NCBI GenBank assembly: GCA_945876285.1 | Contig: CAMCNO010000017.1 | Location: 1 to 34,118 of the forward strand | Length of the DNA: 34,118 nucleotides | DNA from: an uncultured Clostridia bacterium | Lineage (GTDB): Bacteria > Bacillota > Clostridia > Oscillospirales > Oscillospiraceae | Reading direction: 5' to 3' | Shown here: piece by piece, positions 1 through 8,210 of the stretch | Layout of the letters: every line of letters starts with the position of its first letter | Position numbering within the stretch: position 1 is the first letter of the stretch | Position numbers and translations under genes: made by a program | The notes under the pieces: model-generated | Database searches by the model: none | What the model saw: the letters and a program-made list of their open reading frames with translations, nothing else | What the model was told of the DNA's origin: nothing

Positions 1-2275
1 GGCACACGCCGCAGCCCAGGCAGTCATAGGGAGAGACCTGCATCCGGAAGGAGTAAGCGGGGGCGTCCTTGCCCAGACCCTTTGCGGGCACGGTGACGAA
101 GGAAGCGGGCACCTGAGCCTTCTCCTCCTCGGTCAGCAGTACGGGACGGATGGCGGCGTGGGGGCAGCACATGGCGCAGCGGTTGCACTGGATGCAGCTC
201 TCCGCGTTCCACTTGGGTACCTTGGTGGCAACGCCGCGCTTGGAGAAGGCGGAGGTGCCGTTCTCCCAGGTACCGTCCAGCACGCCGTGCTTCTTGAACA
301 CGGAGACGGGCAGCTTGTCGCCCTTCTGGCGGTCCATGGGGATGACGATGTCCTTGACGAACTGGGAAGCGCCCACGGGCTCTGCCACGGGGGTGTCCTC
401 CGCGTCAGCCCAGGAGGCAGGGATGTCCACCTTCACGGCGGCGCTGATACCGGCGTCCACGGCGGCGTTATTCTTGTCCACGATGGCCTGGCCGGCTTTC
501 TTGAAGTAGGAGTTGTAGTTGTTCTTCTTCATGTCCTCCACGGCCATGTCCAGGGGAATGACCTTCGTCAGGGCGAAGAAGGCGGCCTGCAGGATGCTGT
601 TGGTGCGGTTGGCGCCGAGACCCACGGAGACGGCCAGCTTGGAGGCGTCGATGATGTAGAAGTTGGCGTGCTTCCGGGCCAGGTCCCGCTTCATCTTGCC
701 GGATAGGCGCTCCTCCAGCTCCTCCACGCTCCAGGGGCAGTTCAGCAGGAAGGTGCCGCCCTCCTTCAGGTCCTCGGTGGTGTCGTACTTGTTGACATAG
801 GTGGGGGCATGGACGGCCACAAAGTCAGCGGAGGACACCAGGTAGGTGGAGCGGATGGGATCGTCGCCGAAGCGCAGGTGGCTCTGGGTCAGGCCGCCGG
901 ACTTCATAGAGTCATAGGAGAAGTACGCCTGGGCATACTTGTCGGCCACCAGGCCGATGGTGGAAATGGCGTTCTTGTTGGCGCCCACGGTGCCGTCGCC
1001 GCCCAGGCCCCAGATCTTGCAGGAGACCTCGCCGGGGCGGTTGAACTCCACTTCCTTGTACTCCAGGGAGGTGTGGGTCACGTCATCGATGATGCCGATG
1101 GTGAAGTTGTTCTTGGGCTCATCCTGCTTCAGGTTGTCATAGACGGCGATGATCTGGCCGGGGGTGGTGTCCTTGGAGGAGAGGCCGTAACGGCCGCCCA
1201 CCACGCGGATGTCGCCGCGGCCGGCCTGATTCAGGGCGGTGACCACATCCAGATACACGGGCTCGCCCACGGAGCCGGTCTCCTTGGAGCGGTCCAGCAC
1301 GGCGATGCGCTTGCAGGTGGCGGGGATGGCGGCGGCGAAGTGCTTCACGGAGAAGGGACGGTACAGGTGGATCTGCACCATGCCGACCTTGCGGCCCTGG
1401 GCATTCAGGTAGTCCACGGTCTCCTTCACGGCCTCGGAGGCGGAGCACATCACCACGATGACCTCCTCCGCGTCGGGAGCGCCGTAGTAGTTGAACAGCT
1501 TGTAGTCACGGCCGGTGAGCTTGTTGATCTCATCCATGTAGTGCTGGACGGTGTCGGGCAGGCTGTTGGCCTTCTCGTTGGCGCCTTCCTTGCACTGGAA
1601 GTACACGTCGGGGTTGACGTTGTTGCCCCGGTTGGTGGGGTGCTCGGGGTTCAGGGACTGGCGGCGGAAGGCCTTCAGGGCATCCTGGTCGATCAGGGGA
1701 CGGAGGTCCTCATAGTCCAGTGCCTCGATGCGCTGCATCTCGTGGGAGGTGCGGAAGCCGTCGAAGCAGTGCATGAAGGCGTACTTGCCGCTGATGGCGG
1801 ACAGGTGGGCCACAGCAGCCAGATCCATGGCCTCCTGGGGGCAGGAGGACATCAGCATGGCGTAGCCGGTCATGCGGCAGGTCATGAAGTCGGTGTGGTC
1901 ACCGAAGATGGAGTGGTGGTTGGAAGTCACCACGCGGGAGGCGATATGCATGACGCTGGGGAGGAACTGGCCGCCCATGGCGTACATGGCGGGGATCATC
2001 AGCATCAGGCCCTGGGAGGAGGTGAAGGTGGTGGTCAGGGCACCGGCCTGCAGGGAGCCGTGGCAGGTACCGGCGGCGCCGGCCTCGGACTGCATCTGGA
2101 TAACGTCCACAGTGGAGCCGAACAGGTTCTTCCGGCCCTTGGCGGACCACTCGTCCACCTTCTCCGCCATGGGAGAGGAGGGGGTGATAGGATAGATGGC
2201 CGCGACCTCGGTGAAGGCGTAAGCCACATGGGCGGCGGCAGTGTTGCCGTCCATGACAACGTATTTCTTACCCAT
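1..2275 (-). CDS. nifJ: Pyruvate:ferredoxin (flavodoxin) oxidoreductase, 3' end missing
   Basis: This is the N-terminal ~758 codons of a single-chain pyruvate:ferredoxin oxidoreductase, a cytoplasmic thiamin-diphosphate and Fe-S enzyme of ~1170 residues that splits pyruvate to acetyl-CoA, CO2 and reduced ferredoxin. The translation opens MGKKYVVMDGNTAAAHVAYAF and continues through the pyrimidine-binding domain (TEVAAIYPITPSSPMAE), the transketolase-C-like domain and the EKR linker region. It reaches a ferredoxin-like cluster motif, CIQCNRCAMCCPHAAIRP, and the first cysteines of a second one (YDCLGCGVC) at the left edge. The TPP-binding C-terminal domain lies outside the window. The start at 2275 is supported by an AGAAAGGA ribosome site just upstream. 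It follows uxaA by 73 bp on the same strand with no clear terminator or promoter between, so co-transcription is possible. Family assignment is very secure. Confidence 0.96.
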   Translation of the reverse strand, partial: MGKKYVVMDGNTAAAHVAYAFTEVAAIYPITPSSPMAEKVDEWSAKGRKNLFGSTVDVIQMQSEAGAAGTCHGSLQAGALTTTFTSSQGLMLMIPAMYAMGGQFLPSVMHIASRVVTSNHHSIFGDHTDFMTCRMTGYAMLMSSCPQEAMDLAAVAHLSAISGKYAFMHCFDGFRTSHEMQRIEALDYEDLRPLIDQDALKAFRRQSLNPEHPTNRGNNVNPDVYFQCKEGANEKANSLPDTVQHYMDEINKLTGRDYKLFNYYGAPDAEEVIVVMCSASEAVKETVDYLNAQGRKVGMVQIHLYRPFSVKHFAAAIPATCKRIAVLDRSKETGSVGEPVYLDVVTALNQAGRGDIRVVGGRYGLSSKDTTPGQIIAVYDNLKQDEPKNNFTIGIIDDVTHTSLEYKEVEFNRPGEVSCKIWGLGGDGTVGANKNAISTIGLVADKYAQAYFSYDSMKSGGLTQSHLRFGDDPIRSTYLVSSADFVAVHAPTYVNKYDTTEDLKEGGTFLLNCPWSVEELEERLSGKMKRDLARKHANFYIIDASKLAVSVGLGANRTNSILQAAFFALTKVIPLDMAVEDMKKNNYNSYFKKAGQAIVDKNNAAVDAGISAAVKVDIPASWADAEDTPVAEPVGASQFVKDIVIPMDRQKGDKLPVSVFKKHGVLDGTWENGTSAFSKRGVATKVPKWNAESCIQCNRCAMCCPHAAIRPVLLTEEEKAQVPASFVTVPAKGLGKDAPAYSFRMQVSPYDCLGCGVC

Positions 2276-2348
2276 GCTTTTGGTTCCTTTCTATATATCT
2301 TGATTGCTTTCGGCAGAGGACTCCGTCCGCACCGCCGTCAAAACGCTT

Positions 2349-3512
2349 TTACACGTAGTTGCAGACGCGAGCGATGGCGGTCTCCACAAAGCCCAGTGCC
2401 TCGGCCTTGGTCTGCTTGCCGCAGGCGGTCTCCACCACCATGTCCAGCAGGTCGCTGCCCAGCTCCTCCACAGTCTTTTCGCCGTAGATGAGGGGCGCGG
2501 CGCAGAAGTCAATGTTGTCCTCCATGGTGGCAAAGGTCAGCTTGTTGCCCGTGATCTTCACCACCGGCACGATGGGGCTGCCCACCGGCGAACCGCGGCC
2601 GCTGGAGAACACCACCACCTGCGCGCCACCGGCCACCATGGCCGCCACAGAGGCAGGGTCATTGCCTGGCGTATCCATAATGACGAGGCCCTGCTTGGAC
2701 TCCACTTGCTTGCCGTAGTCATACACAGCGTTGACGGGGCTGTGGCCGCCCTTGTGGATGCAGCCCAGAGACTTCTCCTCCAGTGTGGTAATGCCGCCGG
2801 CTTTGTTGCCGGGAGAGGGGTTGCCGGCCCGGACATCCTCGCCCACGCCGTGGAAGTGCTTTTCAAACCGGGAGGTGATCTCGTAAATGCGGTCATGGAC
2901 CTCCTGATTGGCGGCGCGGCGGGCCAGAATGTGCTCCGCGCCAATGAACTCAGAGGTCTCGGAGAGGATGCTGGTACCGCCCGCGGCTACCAGCAGATCG
3001 CTCATGGCTCCGATGGCGGGGTTGGCAGCAAGGCCACTGGTGGGGTCGGAGCCGCCGCACTCCGTGCCGACGATCAGCTCGGAGATGGGGAACTCCTCCT
3101 TTTGCAGCAGGCTGGCCTCGGCCACCATCTGCTTGGCGTAGCGGACGGCCTTTTCCACGGCCTTCAGTGTGCCGCCGGCCTCCTGAATAATGACCTGCTC
3201 CAGCGGCTTGTTGGTACGCTCCCGAATGGCGGCGGTCACCAAGTCCATCTGGCAGTTCTCACATCCCAGAGACACCACCACGGTGCCGTAGATGTTGGGG
3301 TTGGCCGCGTAGCCGGCCATGACGTCCATGGTCAGCTGCTGGTCGGGTCCCACCTGAGAGCAGCCCTGCTGGTTGTTGAAGGTCACGGAGCCTTCCACCT
3401 GTTGGGCGATGATTCGTGTCGTATCCGATGCGCAGACGCTGGCGGGCAGGATCAGTACCCGGTTCCGCACGCCTACCCGTCCGTCAGGACGGCGGTATCC
3501 GTAAAATGTCAT
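2349..3512 (-). CDS. uxaA: UxaA-family dehydratase, large (C-terminal) subunit
   Basis: A 387-residue protein matching the large domain of the altronate/galactarate dehydratase family (UxaA/GarD), which in many Clostridia is encoded separately from the small SAF domain. It opens with the typical MTFYGYRRPDGRVGVRNRVL and carries the family's cysteine-bearing stretches SLGCENCQ and GTECGGSDPTSG, expected to hold the metal that drives dehydration of a sugar acid. The C-terminal part shows the conserved GNPSPGNKAGGITTLEEKSLG segment. It begins 14 bp downstream of the small-subunit gene, which points to one operon and one two-chain enzyme. The exact substrate (altronate, galactarate or another C6 or C5 acid) cannot be told from sequence. 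The nearby tct transporter suggests that an organic or sugar acid is imported for it. Confidence 0.9.
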   Translation of the reverse strand: MTFYGYRRPDGRVGVRNRVLILPASVCASDTTRIIAQQVEGSVTFNNQQGCSQVGPDQQLTMDVMAGYAANPNIYGTVVVSLGCENCQMDLVTAAIRERTNKPLEQVIIQEAGGTLKAVEKAVRYAKQMVAEASLLQKEEFPISELIVGTECGGSDPTSGLAANPAIGAMSDLLVAAGGTSILSETSEFIGAEHILARRAANQEVHDRIYEITSRFEKHFHGVGEDVRAGNPSPGNKAGGITTLEEKSLGCIHKGGHSPVNAVYDYGKQVESKQGLVIMDTPGNDPASVAAMVAGGAQVVVFSSGRGSPVGSPIVPVVKITGNKLTFATMEDNIDFCAAPLIYGEKTVEELGSDLLDMVVETACGKQTKAEALGFVETAIARVCNYV

Positions 3513-3526
3513 CTTCGGCTCCTCCT

Positions 3527-3814
3527 TTACTCTTTAGACCGCCGGTCTTCCTTCACGCTCTCCACGTTGTGCACGTGGACGTGGGCTCCCGCGGGAATGA
3601 AAGCCGTGGCAGCACCGATGTGCTCGCCGTACTTCACCACCGGCTCACCCGCCTGAATGTCCCGGGTGGCCAGCTTGTGGTAGATGGTGATATCCTCCGC
3701 GGCGGTCAGGGAAACAGGCTTTCCCTGCAGCAGATACGTCACCGCATCTCCGGCGGCAATGGGTTCAATGGCAACCGCCACGTTGTCTTTCGCGTCAATG
3801 ATCATTGCGTTCAT
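3527..3814 (-). CDS. uxaA: UxaA-family dehydratase, small SAF-domain subunit
   Basis: A 95-residue SAF-domain protein corresponding to the N-terminal domain of full-length altronate/galactarate dehydratases. Recognisable features are the start MNAMIIDAKDNVAVAIEPIAAGD, the GEPVVKYGEHIGAA strand-turn motif and the terminal HVHVHNVES stretch, which is nearly invariant in this domain (compare HTHNV). In split enzymes this chain pairs with the large subunit encoded immediately downstream (14 bp gap). The start is fixed by a strong AGGAGGT site 5 bp upstream of the ATG. It follows the YcxB-like gene by 30 bp, with no visible promoter in the gap, so the three genes are probably transcribed together. 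Confidence 0.9.
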   Translation of the reverse strand: MNAMIIDAKDNVAVAIEPIAAGDAVTYLLQGKPVSLTAAEDITIYHKLATRDIQAGEPVVKYGEHIGAATAFIPAGAHVHVHNVESVKEDRRSKE

Positions 3815-3844
3815 AGGTTACCTCCTGACTCTATGGGATGGGAA

Positions 3845-4900
3845 TTATGGAGTTTGAAACGATTCTCTGATTTGCCTGATGAGTGCGGACAGCTCCGGAG
3901 TGTGGGCCGCCTCCAGCGGGATCACCACCGCCGGGAAATTGGACCACGCCATCACGCAGTAAGGACCAATCTCCTCACAAAGATTGAACTTGTGCACCGG
4001 GATCTGGACCTGCGCCCGGTCGGAAGAAAAGAGGAGGGCGTCATCCCGGAGGGCCAGTCGGTATTCGGTGCCGCCCTTCCACGCGCCCACCTCCCGCCGG
4101 ATACGCAGACGGCTGATGAAGGGGACCATGGAGATGTTCTCCAAATTGGCCAGAAGCAAAATGACGGCGGAGACGGTCACATTCAGCGGCGTCAGCTTGT
4201 TCATCAGATTAATGACCGCCGCCACGCTGACCGCCAGACGGATAAAGGTAGCCGGCCGGAGGAAGCGGTAGCGGTAATACAGCGTCCGGTACGCCAGATA
4301 CTGTCCATCCTCAAAGGCCTTCTCGTCCATCTTCCACGAGATGCTCCCCGTGACGCTGGGCGTTTTCGGCTCTTCAGCGGTCCGGGCCGCCTCCCGGAGG
4401 CGCTGAGCAAAATGATCCATATCCTTCTGGTCCCGGAAAGCAGACTGAGGCACGATGTCAAATATGGATCCGCCGCAGTAGATATACAGGCAGCCATTCT
4501 TCTCCACCACCTGACTAACGCCGTGGAGGGGGCAGGACAGCCGCTGGGCACCGTAGCGCAGGTGTAGCTCGCCGCCCTCGGAGCGGAGGGTGTGCTCCTT
4601 CCAGTAGTCCTCCGGGAGTTGGCCGGAATACTCCAGCCGCTGCAGCGTGCCCTTGGCCCGCTGCTTGACGGTGCAGCGCCGCAGGATCGTCAAGCCCGCC
4701 AACAGCCCCGACCAGACCAGGAAGAAAGCCCGCTGCCCCGGCTCCAGGCGGAAAATACACAGCAGTATCACTGCTGCCATCTGCCCCACTGTCATCAGCA
4801 GAGCAGTCACGATGCGGATGGGGCGGTGGTCATTGCGGCGAACCATATCCGCAAGCAGGGCGATGTACGCCGCTTTTGGGACTTGATAGGTAAGATTCAT
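3845..4900 (-). CDS. Membrane protein with two YcxB-like halves
   Basis: A 351-residue protein of unknown function. The start chosen is the ATG at 4900, preceded by GGAG at a 7-bp distance; longer readings upstream have no ribosome site. It contains the same layout twice. First comes a pair of hydrophobic segments (about residues 31-70), then a soluble beta-rich part with LRYGAQRLSCPLHGVSQVVEKNG and LYIYCGGSIFDIVPQSAF. A second pair of hydrophobic segments follows (about 210-265), then a soluble part with FSSDRAQVQIPVHKFNLCEEIG and VVIPLEAAHTPELSALIRQI. Each soluble part resembles the YcxB-like C-terminal domain, in which a predicted short strand set ends in a 'xxIPxxAF' loop. A duplicated YcxB-like protein is my inference from the layout; the role is unknown. 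It sits after the tct terminator and immediately before uxaA. Confidence 0.7.
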   Translation of the reverse strand: MNLTYQVPKAAYIALLADMVRRNDHRPIRIVTALLMTVGQMAAVILLCIFRLEPGQRAFFLVWSGLLAGLTILRRCTVKQRAKGTLQRLEYSGQLPEDYWKEHTLRSEGGELHLRYGAQRLSCPLHGVSQVVEKNGCLYIYCGGSIFDIVPQSAFRDQKDMDHFAQRLREAARTAEEPKTPSVTGSISWKMDEKAFEDGQYLAYRTLYYRYRFLRPATFIRLAVSVAAVINLMNKLTPLNVTVSAVILLLANLENISMVPFISRLRIRREVGAWKGGTEYRLALRDDALLFSSDRAQVQIPVHKFNLCEEIGPYCVMAWSNFPAVVIPLEAAHTPELSALIRQIRESFQTP

Positions 4901-4924
4901 CTGGTTACTCCAATTTGAACTGAT

Positions 4925-4998
4925 AAAAAACAGGCAGCGGAGCGGTCGGCCCGCAAAGACGCTTCTTTGCGATACCAACGGACCCGGCTGCCTGTTTT
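4925..4998 (-). terminator. Large branched terminator after tctA
   Basis: A perfect 12-bp outer stem (aaaacaggcagc at 4927-4938 with gctgcctgtttt at 4987-4998) encloses about 48 nt. That insert contains a second perfect 7-bp stem, cgcaaag/ctttgcg (near 4952-4971), and a short ggtc/gacc pairing. On the minus strand the outer stem is followed by TTTTTTAT, so it should stop transcription leaving tctA. The inner stems make it larger than ordinary terminators. It also separates the transporter operon from the YcxB-uxaA genes. Confidence 0.75.
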
Positions 4999-5027
4999 AT
5001 GTCCGCGATCAGCAGCCCAAACGGGCA

Positions 5028-6518
5028 TTACTTCGCTTTTTTTGTAACTCCCAGCGCCTTCCGCGCGACAGGGACCACAACGAACAGCGCGGCGACCACG
5101 ACAAAAAACACAGCCACAGGGCGGTTCACGATGTCACCCCAGTTTCCGTTGGAGGCGATCAGCGCCATACGCATATACTTTTCGATCAGGGGTCCCAGAA
5201 TGAAGCCCAGGATCACAGGCGCCATGTCGATGCCAAGGCAAATCAGCAGATAACCGAGGAAGCCGAAGATCAGCATGGTCCAGACGTCGAACATACGGTT
5301 GTTCAGCGTATACACGCCCAGCACGCAGCAGGCCACGATGGCGGGGAACAGATAGGACAGCTTCACGTTGACCATCCGGACGAAGGCCTTCATCAGGCCC
5401 AGCTCCATCACGTACATGACCACGTTGGCCATGAAGTAGGCGCACATGATGCCGCCCACTAGCTCGGGATGCTCGTTATACAGCAGGGGGCCCGGCTGCA
5501 GGCCGTGGATCATCAAACCGCCGATTAGGGCGGAGGTGGTCAGGTCGCCGGGGATGCCCAGGCAGACCAGAGGAATGAGGGCGCCGCCGTTGGTGGCGTT
5601 GTTGGAGGACTCGGAAGCGCAGATGCCCTCGGGGCAGCCGTGACCGAACTCCTCCGGCGTCTTGGACACCGTGCGGGCCAGGTTGTAGGAGATCAGCGTG
5701 GAGGCATTCTGACCGATGCCGGGCAGGATGCCGATGCCCGTGCCGATGACGCAACCGATGCCGATGGCCTTCCAGCAGCTTTTCATCTCAGCCAGAGGCG
5801 GGATCAGCGTGGTCTTGGCAAACTCGATCTTGGGCCGGGGCTTATCCAGCTCCAGAGACTGGTTGAAGACCTCGGTGATGGCGAACAGGCCCATCATCAG
5901 AGCCGTGGAGGAAATGCCGCCCTGCAACTGCCAGAAGCCGAAGGTCAGGCGGGAGACGCCGCTGATGGAGTCGATGCCCACGCCGCCGATGATCAGGCCG
6001 AAGATGGCGCCGATCAGTCCCTTGATGAGGGAATCGGAGCACATGGCCACCACCACGGACAGGCCCATGAGCGCCACGGCGAAATACTCCCAGCTTCCGA
6101 AGCTCAGGGAGACCTTAGCCAACTGAGGCGCGATGGCCATCAGGGCGAAAGCGGAGACGGTGCCGCCAATGAGGGAGCAGAACACGCCGATGGCCAGCGC
6201 CTCGGCAGGCTTGCCCTTTTTCGTCATGGGGTATCCGTCAAAGCAGGTGTAGATTGAGGACGGGGTGCCGGGGATATTGATGAGGGTCGCCGTGATCAGG
6301 CCGCCGCTGATGCCGCCTACATAGACGGCGATCAGCATGGTCAGGCCCTGCACAGGAGCCATGGTGTAGGTAAATGGAATGAACAGCGTAACGCCGAGCG
6401 TCGCGGTCAGACCGGGGATACTGCCGAAAATGATACCAACGAATACGCCCAACGCCAGCAGCAGGATGCACATCGGGTCGCTGAAGATATACTGAAAACC
6501 AAGAATGATCGTTGACAA
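5028..6518 (-). CDS. tctA: Tripartite tricarboxylate transporter, large permease TctA
   Basis: A 496-residue, highly hydrophobic protein (about 11-12 membrane spans) of the TctA family, the large membrane subunit of tripartite tricarboxylate transporters. These secondary carriers move citrate-like, dicarboxylate or sugar-acid substrates using an external binding protein. Family motifs are visible: FGSIPGLTATLGVTLFIPFT near the N-terminus, GGISGGLITATLINIPGTPSS (the glycine-rich TctA signature), and the repeated GILPGIGQNAST plus CLGIPGDLTTSALIGG in the second half, which mirror the first half. Translation most likely starts at a TTG at 6518: it has GGAAGGG 7 bp upstream, whereas the nearby ATG at 6525 is in another frame. 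It is the last gene of tctB-tctC-tctA and is followed by a terminator. Confidence 0.95.
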   Translation of the reverse strand: MSTIILGFQYIFSDPMCILLLALGVFVGIIFGSIPGLTATLGVTLFIPFTYTMAPVQGLTMLIAVYVGGISGGLITATLINIPGTPSSIYTCFDGYPMTKKGKPAEALAIGVFCSLIGGTVSAFALMAIAPQLAKVSLSFGSWEYFAVALMGLSVVVAMCSDSLIKGLIGAIFGLIIGGVGIDSISGVSRLTFGFWQLQGGISSTALMMGLFAITEVFNQSLELDKPRPKIEFAKTTLIPPLAEMKSCWKAIGIGCVIGTGIGILPGIGQNASTLISYNLARTVSKTPEEFGHGCPEGICASESSNNATNGGALIPLVCLGIPGDLTTSALIGGLMIHGLQPGPLLYNEHPELVGGIMCAYFMANVVMYVMELGLMKAFVRMVNVKLSYLFPAIVACCVLGVYTLNNRMFDVWTMLIFGFLGYLLICLGIDMAPVILGFILGPLIEKYMRMALIASNGNWGDIVNRPVAVFFVVVAALFVVVPVARKALGVTKKAK

Positions 6519-6568
6519 CCGTCATCCCTTCCTTTCTTGCCGGTTTTCGCGGGTCAATCGCAAGGTGC

Positions 6569-7573
6569 TCAGCCGCTGATCTTAGCCATGTCCTGGAAGA
6601 CGGGGGTCAGGCTCTCAGCCCAAGCGAGGGTGCGCTCCTTGGCGGCGGGGCCGTCCACGTAAGCGACGGTGAAGCCCAGGTTAGCCATGGCCTCCACGAA
6701 CTCGGGCTTCTCGCAGACTTCCTTCATCTTGCCGGAGATGTACTGCAGAATGGCCTCGTCGGTGCCGGCGGGGGCGAAGAAGCCGCGGGGCTTGCCGTAG
6801 GTCACGTCAAAGCCGTTCTCCACGGTGCAGGGCAGGTCGGGATAAGCGTCGATGCGGGTATCGTTGCAGATCATCAGGGGCACGTTGGTGCCGGCAGCGA
6901 TGTAGGAGGAAGTGTCGGCCAGGGAGTTGACCTCGAGCTGGATGTGGCCGCCCTGCAGGGCAGTCTCGGAAGCGGCGCCGCCGTCATAGGGGACGATGGT
7001 GACCTTGTCATAGATACCCATAGCCTTCAGCAGCTCCATGGTGGTGCCGTAGTTGACGTTGTTGGAGCCGGTGCAGCCCACGGTCACAGTGCCGGGGTTG
7101 GCGTTGACATAGTCAATGACCTCCTGAGCGGTGGTCCAGCCGGTGGAGGGGCTGGTGCACAGCAGGTTGTAGTCGGTGACCACGTCGCAGATGTACTCCA
7201 GATCCTTGTACAGGTCCACCTCAGCCTGACCGCTCATAGAGTAGGAGATCAGGTCCATCTCATTGTGGGTCATGATGGTGTAGCCGTCGTTCTTGCTGTT
7301 GAAGCCCTGCAGGGCGCCGATGTAGCCGGAAGCACCTTCCACGTTGATGGCAACGGTGGTGGCGCCCAGATCCAGATACTGCATGGTGCCGCGGACCAGG
7401 TTATCGGAGCCGCCGCCGGGGGCATAGGGGATGATGATCTGGACGTCCTTCTTGGGATAGTCCAGCTTAGCGGCATCACCGCTGGAGGAAGCAGGGGTCT
7501 TGGAGCCGCCGCAGGCGGACAGCAGGCCGACCAGCATCAGGACGGCGAGGACGAGAGACATTGCCTTTTTCAT
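6569..7573 (-). CDS. tctC: Tripartite tricarboxylate transporter, substrate-binding lipoprotein TctC
   Basis: A 334-residue extracytoplasmic binding protein of the TctC/Bug family that hands substrate to TctA/TctB. The N-terminus is a lipoprotein signal peptide with lipobox LLSAC (Cys21), so the mature protein should be tethered to the outer face of the membrane. Family marks include KKDVQIIIPYAPGGGSDNLVR (the N-terminal ligand-binding loop) and VEGASGYIGALQGFN. Later segments are TVGCTGSNNVNYGTTMELL, DGGAASETALQGGHIQLEVNSL and the C-terminal GFTVAYVDGPAAKE. Placement between tctB (46 bp upstream) and tctA (50 bp downstream) supports a three-gene transport operon. The natural ligand cannot be predicted reliably; a carboxylate is expected from the family. 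Confidence 0.94.
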   Translation of the reverse strand: MKKAMSLVLAVLMLVGLLSACGGSKTPASSSGDAAKLDYPKKDVQIIIPYAPGGGSDNLVRGTMQYLDLGATTVAINVEGASGYIGALQGFNSKNDGYTIMTHNEMDLISYSMSGQAEVDLYKDLEYICDVVTDYNLLCTSPSTGWTTAQEVIDYVNANPGTVTVGCTGSNNVNYGTTMELLKAMGIYDKVTIVPYDGGAASETALQGGHIQLEVNSLADTSSYIAAGTNVPLMICNDTRIDAYPDLPCTVENGFDVTYGKPRGFFAPAGTDEAILQYISGKMKEVCEKPEFVEAMANLGFTVAYVDGPAAKERTLAWAESLTPVFQDMAKISG

Positions 7574-7619
7574 GTATTTTCTCCTTTTTCTTTTCTATTA
7601 TTTTATCCAAACCCTGCAA

Positions 7620-8126
7620 TCAGGGGAGGACACACTTGAGGAGCTGGGTGAACAACACCCACAGCACCACCGTCAGAACCACGGCATAAATGACGATGGC
7701 AATGACCTGCTTCTTGGGCAGCTTACCCTTCAGCTCGGGGTCGCCCTGATTTTCCTTCATGGCAAATGTGCCGCACAGGACGATGTTCAGAGCCAGTGTG
7801 CAGGGGAAGAAGGTCAACACGGGCAGGAGCAGCGCGTAAAGCACCAGAGCGACCGCGGTGATGATGATCTCCTTGGAGACCGGGATGCGCAGCTTCTGAT
7901 GTTCGCCGTCCTTTTTGAAGTTGAAGGCGTAGATGGCCTGCAGGACCGACAGGGCCAGTAGCATCATCGCCAAGAGCCGGATGTAGGTGCTGGCCTGCGC
8001 CCAAAAGCCGCCGAGGCCGTTCTCCACACCCGTAATGATCTTGTCGCTGGTCAGCAGAAAGATGGACACGCCGGCCATCAGGACCGCCAACAGCAGATCA
8101 TTGGTGTTTCGGATCGCTTTCTTCAT
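7620..8126 (-). CDS. tctB: Tripartite tricarboxylate transporter, small permease TctB
   Basis: A 168-residue protein with four predicted membrane spans (about residues 10-28, 50-70, 88-125 as two close spans, and 140-163), the size and layout of TctB (DUF1468), the poorly conserved small membrane subunit of tripartite tricarboxylate transporters. Identification rests on size, topology and its position directly before tctC and tctA rather than on strong motifs. The ATG at 8126 is preferred over the overlapping TTG at 8129; AGGAG lies 9 bp before the ATG. It starts 84 bp after the regulator gene on the same strand, with no strong promoter seen in the gap, so the regulator promoter may drive the whole operon. 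Confidence 0.87.
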   Translation of the reverse strand: MKKAIRNTNDLLLAVLMAGVSIFLLTSDKIITGVENGLGGFWAQASTYIRLLAMMLLALSVLQAIYAFNFKKDGEHQKLRIPVSKEIIITAVALVLYALLLPVLTFFPCTLALNIVLCGTFAMKENQGDPELKGKLPKKQVIAIVIYAVVLTVVLWVLFTQLLKCVLP

Positions 8127-8210
8127 CAATTCTTTCTCCTTTCAACCATACTTCCAAACAGCGAAGCCTTCCGGCCCCCTGTACGGAATCCATTGTCACG
8201 GGGCTGTCCG

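Noticed and set aside
809-2491. A 560-codon open frame on the plus strand opposite nifJ.
   Set aside because: Its translation is Gly/His/Val-rich low-complexity sequence typical of the antisense of a GC-rich gene, and the minus strand encodes an unmistakable PFOR.
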